Source: Epiperipatus broadwayi (Eukaryota; Onychophora; Udeonychophora; Euonychophora; Peripatidae). Taken from it: DNA of 64,000 bases. Within the stretch, counting starts at the first letter, position 1; every line of letters begins with the position of its first letter. The stretch lies in NCBI GenBank assembly GCA_028023455.1, contig JAQFVV010012396.1, positions 22,566,750-22,630,749 on the forward strand, given 5' to 3'. The notes beneath the pieces were generated by a model that saw nothing but the letters and a program-made list of their open reading frames with translations, made no database searches and was not told the DNA's origin. Below are positions 62,208 to 64,000 of the stretch, piece by piece. The position numbers and the translations under genes were made by a program.

Positions 62208-64000
62208 CAATAGTGAGCGTTTAATAAATTTATAATTACAATTTTATTATATATATAAAATGATTAGTTTAAATTTTATCTGCTTTATAAAAAACTTCTT
62301 TTCATGTAAAAATTGTCACCAAATATATAACGTTAGATAAAATAATCAGGATGTAATATTTACTTTCAACACCAGAAATGTACATGCATATAAATATTTA
62401 ACACAAATTAATCAAGTGTTAAAAATAATGAGTGGGCGTATAATAATTAAAGTTTTAAGTTAAATGTTTATTTTGAAATTCAATCAAATCCATTAGTACA
62501 TGAATTAGCTCTCATTTTGATTAGCACAATTTAGATTTTCTATATATACTATAAAATAATGCACTTGTTAGATCACTGTTAGTATACCATATCTGTATGA
62601 TAAATTTATTCACAGTTTTGTTTTGAAAATTTGATATCAGATTTCAAGAAGAATCACTTCACATAATTATGTTGGGTTATTATTAAATTTGAGATTGGAT
62701 TTTTAAAAAAAACAGTCTCTGTAATTTTTATATCACGATTTGTATCTAAAGTTGTCATTCCCTGAATTATCATTCAAGGGATATTGATTATAATAATCCG
62801 TACTTAAGATTTGAATGTGTAACTATTCTATGAAGCTAATGATGTGGATAAATGTATTGTATTTGTGAGGCTCATCCATATGTACAATTATATCTAGGGT
62901 GTATTGAAGACTAGGGATTTAATTTATAGCAAGTATGTTTGATCATATAACCATGCTAGTATTGTAATGTGTAACTAAAATATTATTGTTTTAATCAAAA
63001 TAAACTTTGGACCATTTACAAATAAATACATTTTTTCATATTGTTTTCCAGCATGTATGTGAACTAAAATTTAGAAGATAGGGATAAACGGCTTATTAAA
63101 GCAATCATTATCATTAAATTCTAACCATAAAATTAGTCAAAATATAAAGTGAATTGTCATAAATTCCTATGATGCTGTCTATAATCTATGCATGTTTAGG
63201 CTAAATGAATGTTAAATCTTATCTGACAATTATGATACTTGATAAATAAACTATTATTTTCTTATTTGTTTAAATAGAGTGTTATTTTCTTAATAAATAA
63301 TATCATTTGGTCTGTATATTAATTCTATGACCACTTCAGTGGGAGTTGCTTATGTTCTCTGTGATTTGTCCGGGTATTGCTAATAGTATTTATGTAGTGT
63401 TCATCTTCATTGCATAATAAAGAAAATATTTTGAATTTGATAAATTACATGTATAATTTGTTCATAATATATATATATATATTATGTTTTCCGTATTTCT
63501 AGGCCTCTACACGCTAATATAAACTACGCGCGAGTTGATCAAGCTATGTCGAAAAGAAGAAAATTGTATTTCTATTTCTAAAAACATAACTATATTTCCT
63601 GATCAAACTTAGCCTATTAATTGTTGAGAATTATGCTATTGATGATAATCAGTTTTTAATTTATTTTAAAGGCGCCAGAGTTCTACAAGAACCCACTGAA
63701 CCATCACATAGCATCTCGCAAATTCAAAAGAAAAGATTTTTTTTTAAATTTATCGGTCTTAGATTTTAAGAATCGGTAATTCTATTGTAAACTAGAATTA
63801 TCTTTCAATATTATTTTTTCTGTAACATACAACATATTGGCAAAGGTAAATTATGTTTTAAATCTTATTAAACTAATAATAAATTTAATAATAAAAAAAT
63901 AATAACTATTATTAATAACATACAAATGAAAATTGGTATTAGAAATGTTTTTATTCTAATAGACTAAAAAAATGTTTGAAATAAATTATTTATCAAATAA
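62208..64000. other. AT-rich spacer with one coding-like patch
   Basis: Mostly featureless AT-rich DNA with an AT tract at 63469-63483. 63495-63550 has several CpG and an ATG reading MSKRRKLYFYF before a stop. 63669-63737 reads KAPEFYKNPLNHHIASRKFK with balanced codons, preceded by a TTTTAAAG that could be a splice acceptor. No downstream donor is evident. Possibly a small exon or gene fragment. Confidence 0.3.

Overview
This is a very AT-rich metazoan genomic window (well over 70% A+T by eye) with no convincing host protein-coding gene. It is a repeat landscape of decayed retrotransposons, short DNA transposons and very long microsatellites. Long (AT)n, (ATT)n and (TATC)n tracts, an RTE-type LINE with (GAT)n tails, a Ty3/gypsy element, hAT-like and TTAA-flanked piggyBac-like MITEs, and CpG-to-TpG/CpA decay of the retroelements point to an invertebrate with CpG methylation. 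A mollusc, another lophotrochozoan, a cnidarian or an arthropod would all fit, and the sequence alone does not decide. One 500-N gap lies at 9751-10250.

Layout. 20-770: piggyBac-like MITE with TTAA target duplication. 771-2870: AT-rich DNA with CT/AT microsatellites. 2875-3363: 3' end of a LINE-like repeat. 3364-9540: mostly featureless AT-rich DNA, with one hairpin MITE (5051-5228) and a candidate promoter/poly(A) or LTR-like end (5825-8704). About 9750-19604: Ty3/gypsy LTR retrotransposon on the + strand, with part of its 5' LTR in the gap, gag, protease, RT, RNase H and integrase all recognisable but broken, and an intact 3' LTR (17887-19604). 20160-20627: hAT-like MITE. 20733-20870 and 28327-28442: two copies of a small palindromic MITE. 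23476-24933: repeat units separated by AT microsatellites. About 29343-35036: second LTR element, minus strand, whose ~1.97-kb LTRs are longer than its gag-only interior. 38430-38683: large (ATT)n. 40311-42071: two inverted-repeat elements. 44457-45385: nested direct/inverted repeat. 48439-~51660: nearly full-length RTE-type LINE on the minus strand, with two 5'-truncated + strand relatives at 59831-60067 and 61000-61092. 52640-52710: degenerate tRNA-Gly-like sequence, with a half tRNA-Gly relic at 61357-61400. 53786-54018 and 57566-58166: giant microsatellites. 54902-55645: second, inverted copy of the piggyBac-like MITE. 55823-56330: second copy of the LINE-like 3' end. 56763-56938, 60100-60580 and 62087-62207: hairpin MITEs.

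No operon, CRISPR array or functional gene cassette is present. The autonomous element relics (gypsy, RTE) appear dead, and the rest are non-autonomous elements that depend on enzymes encoded elsewhere. The most informative signal is how the gypsy element died. Four catalytic Asp residues, one each in protease, RT, RNase H and integrase, are all Asn, and every one of these codons is preceded by C. Each is therefore explainable by deamination of a methylated CpG.
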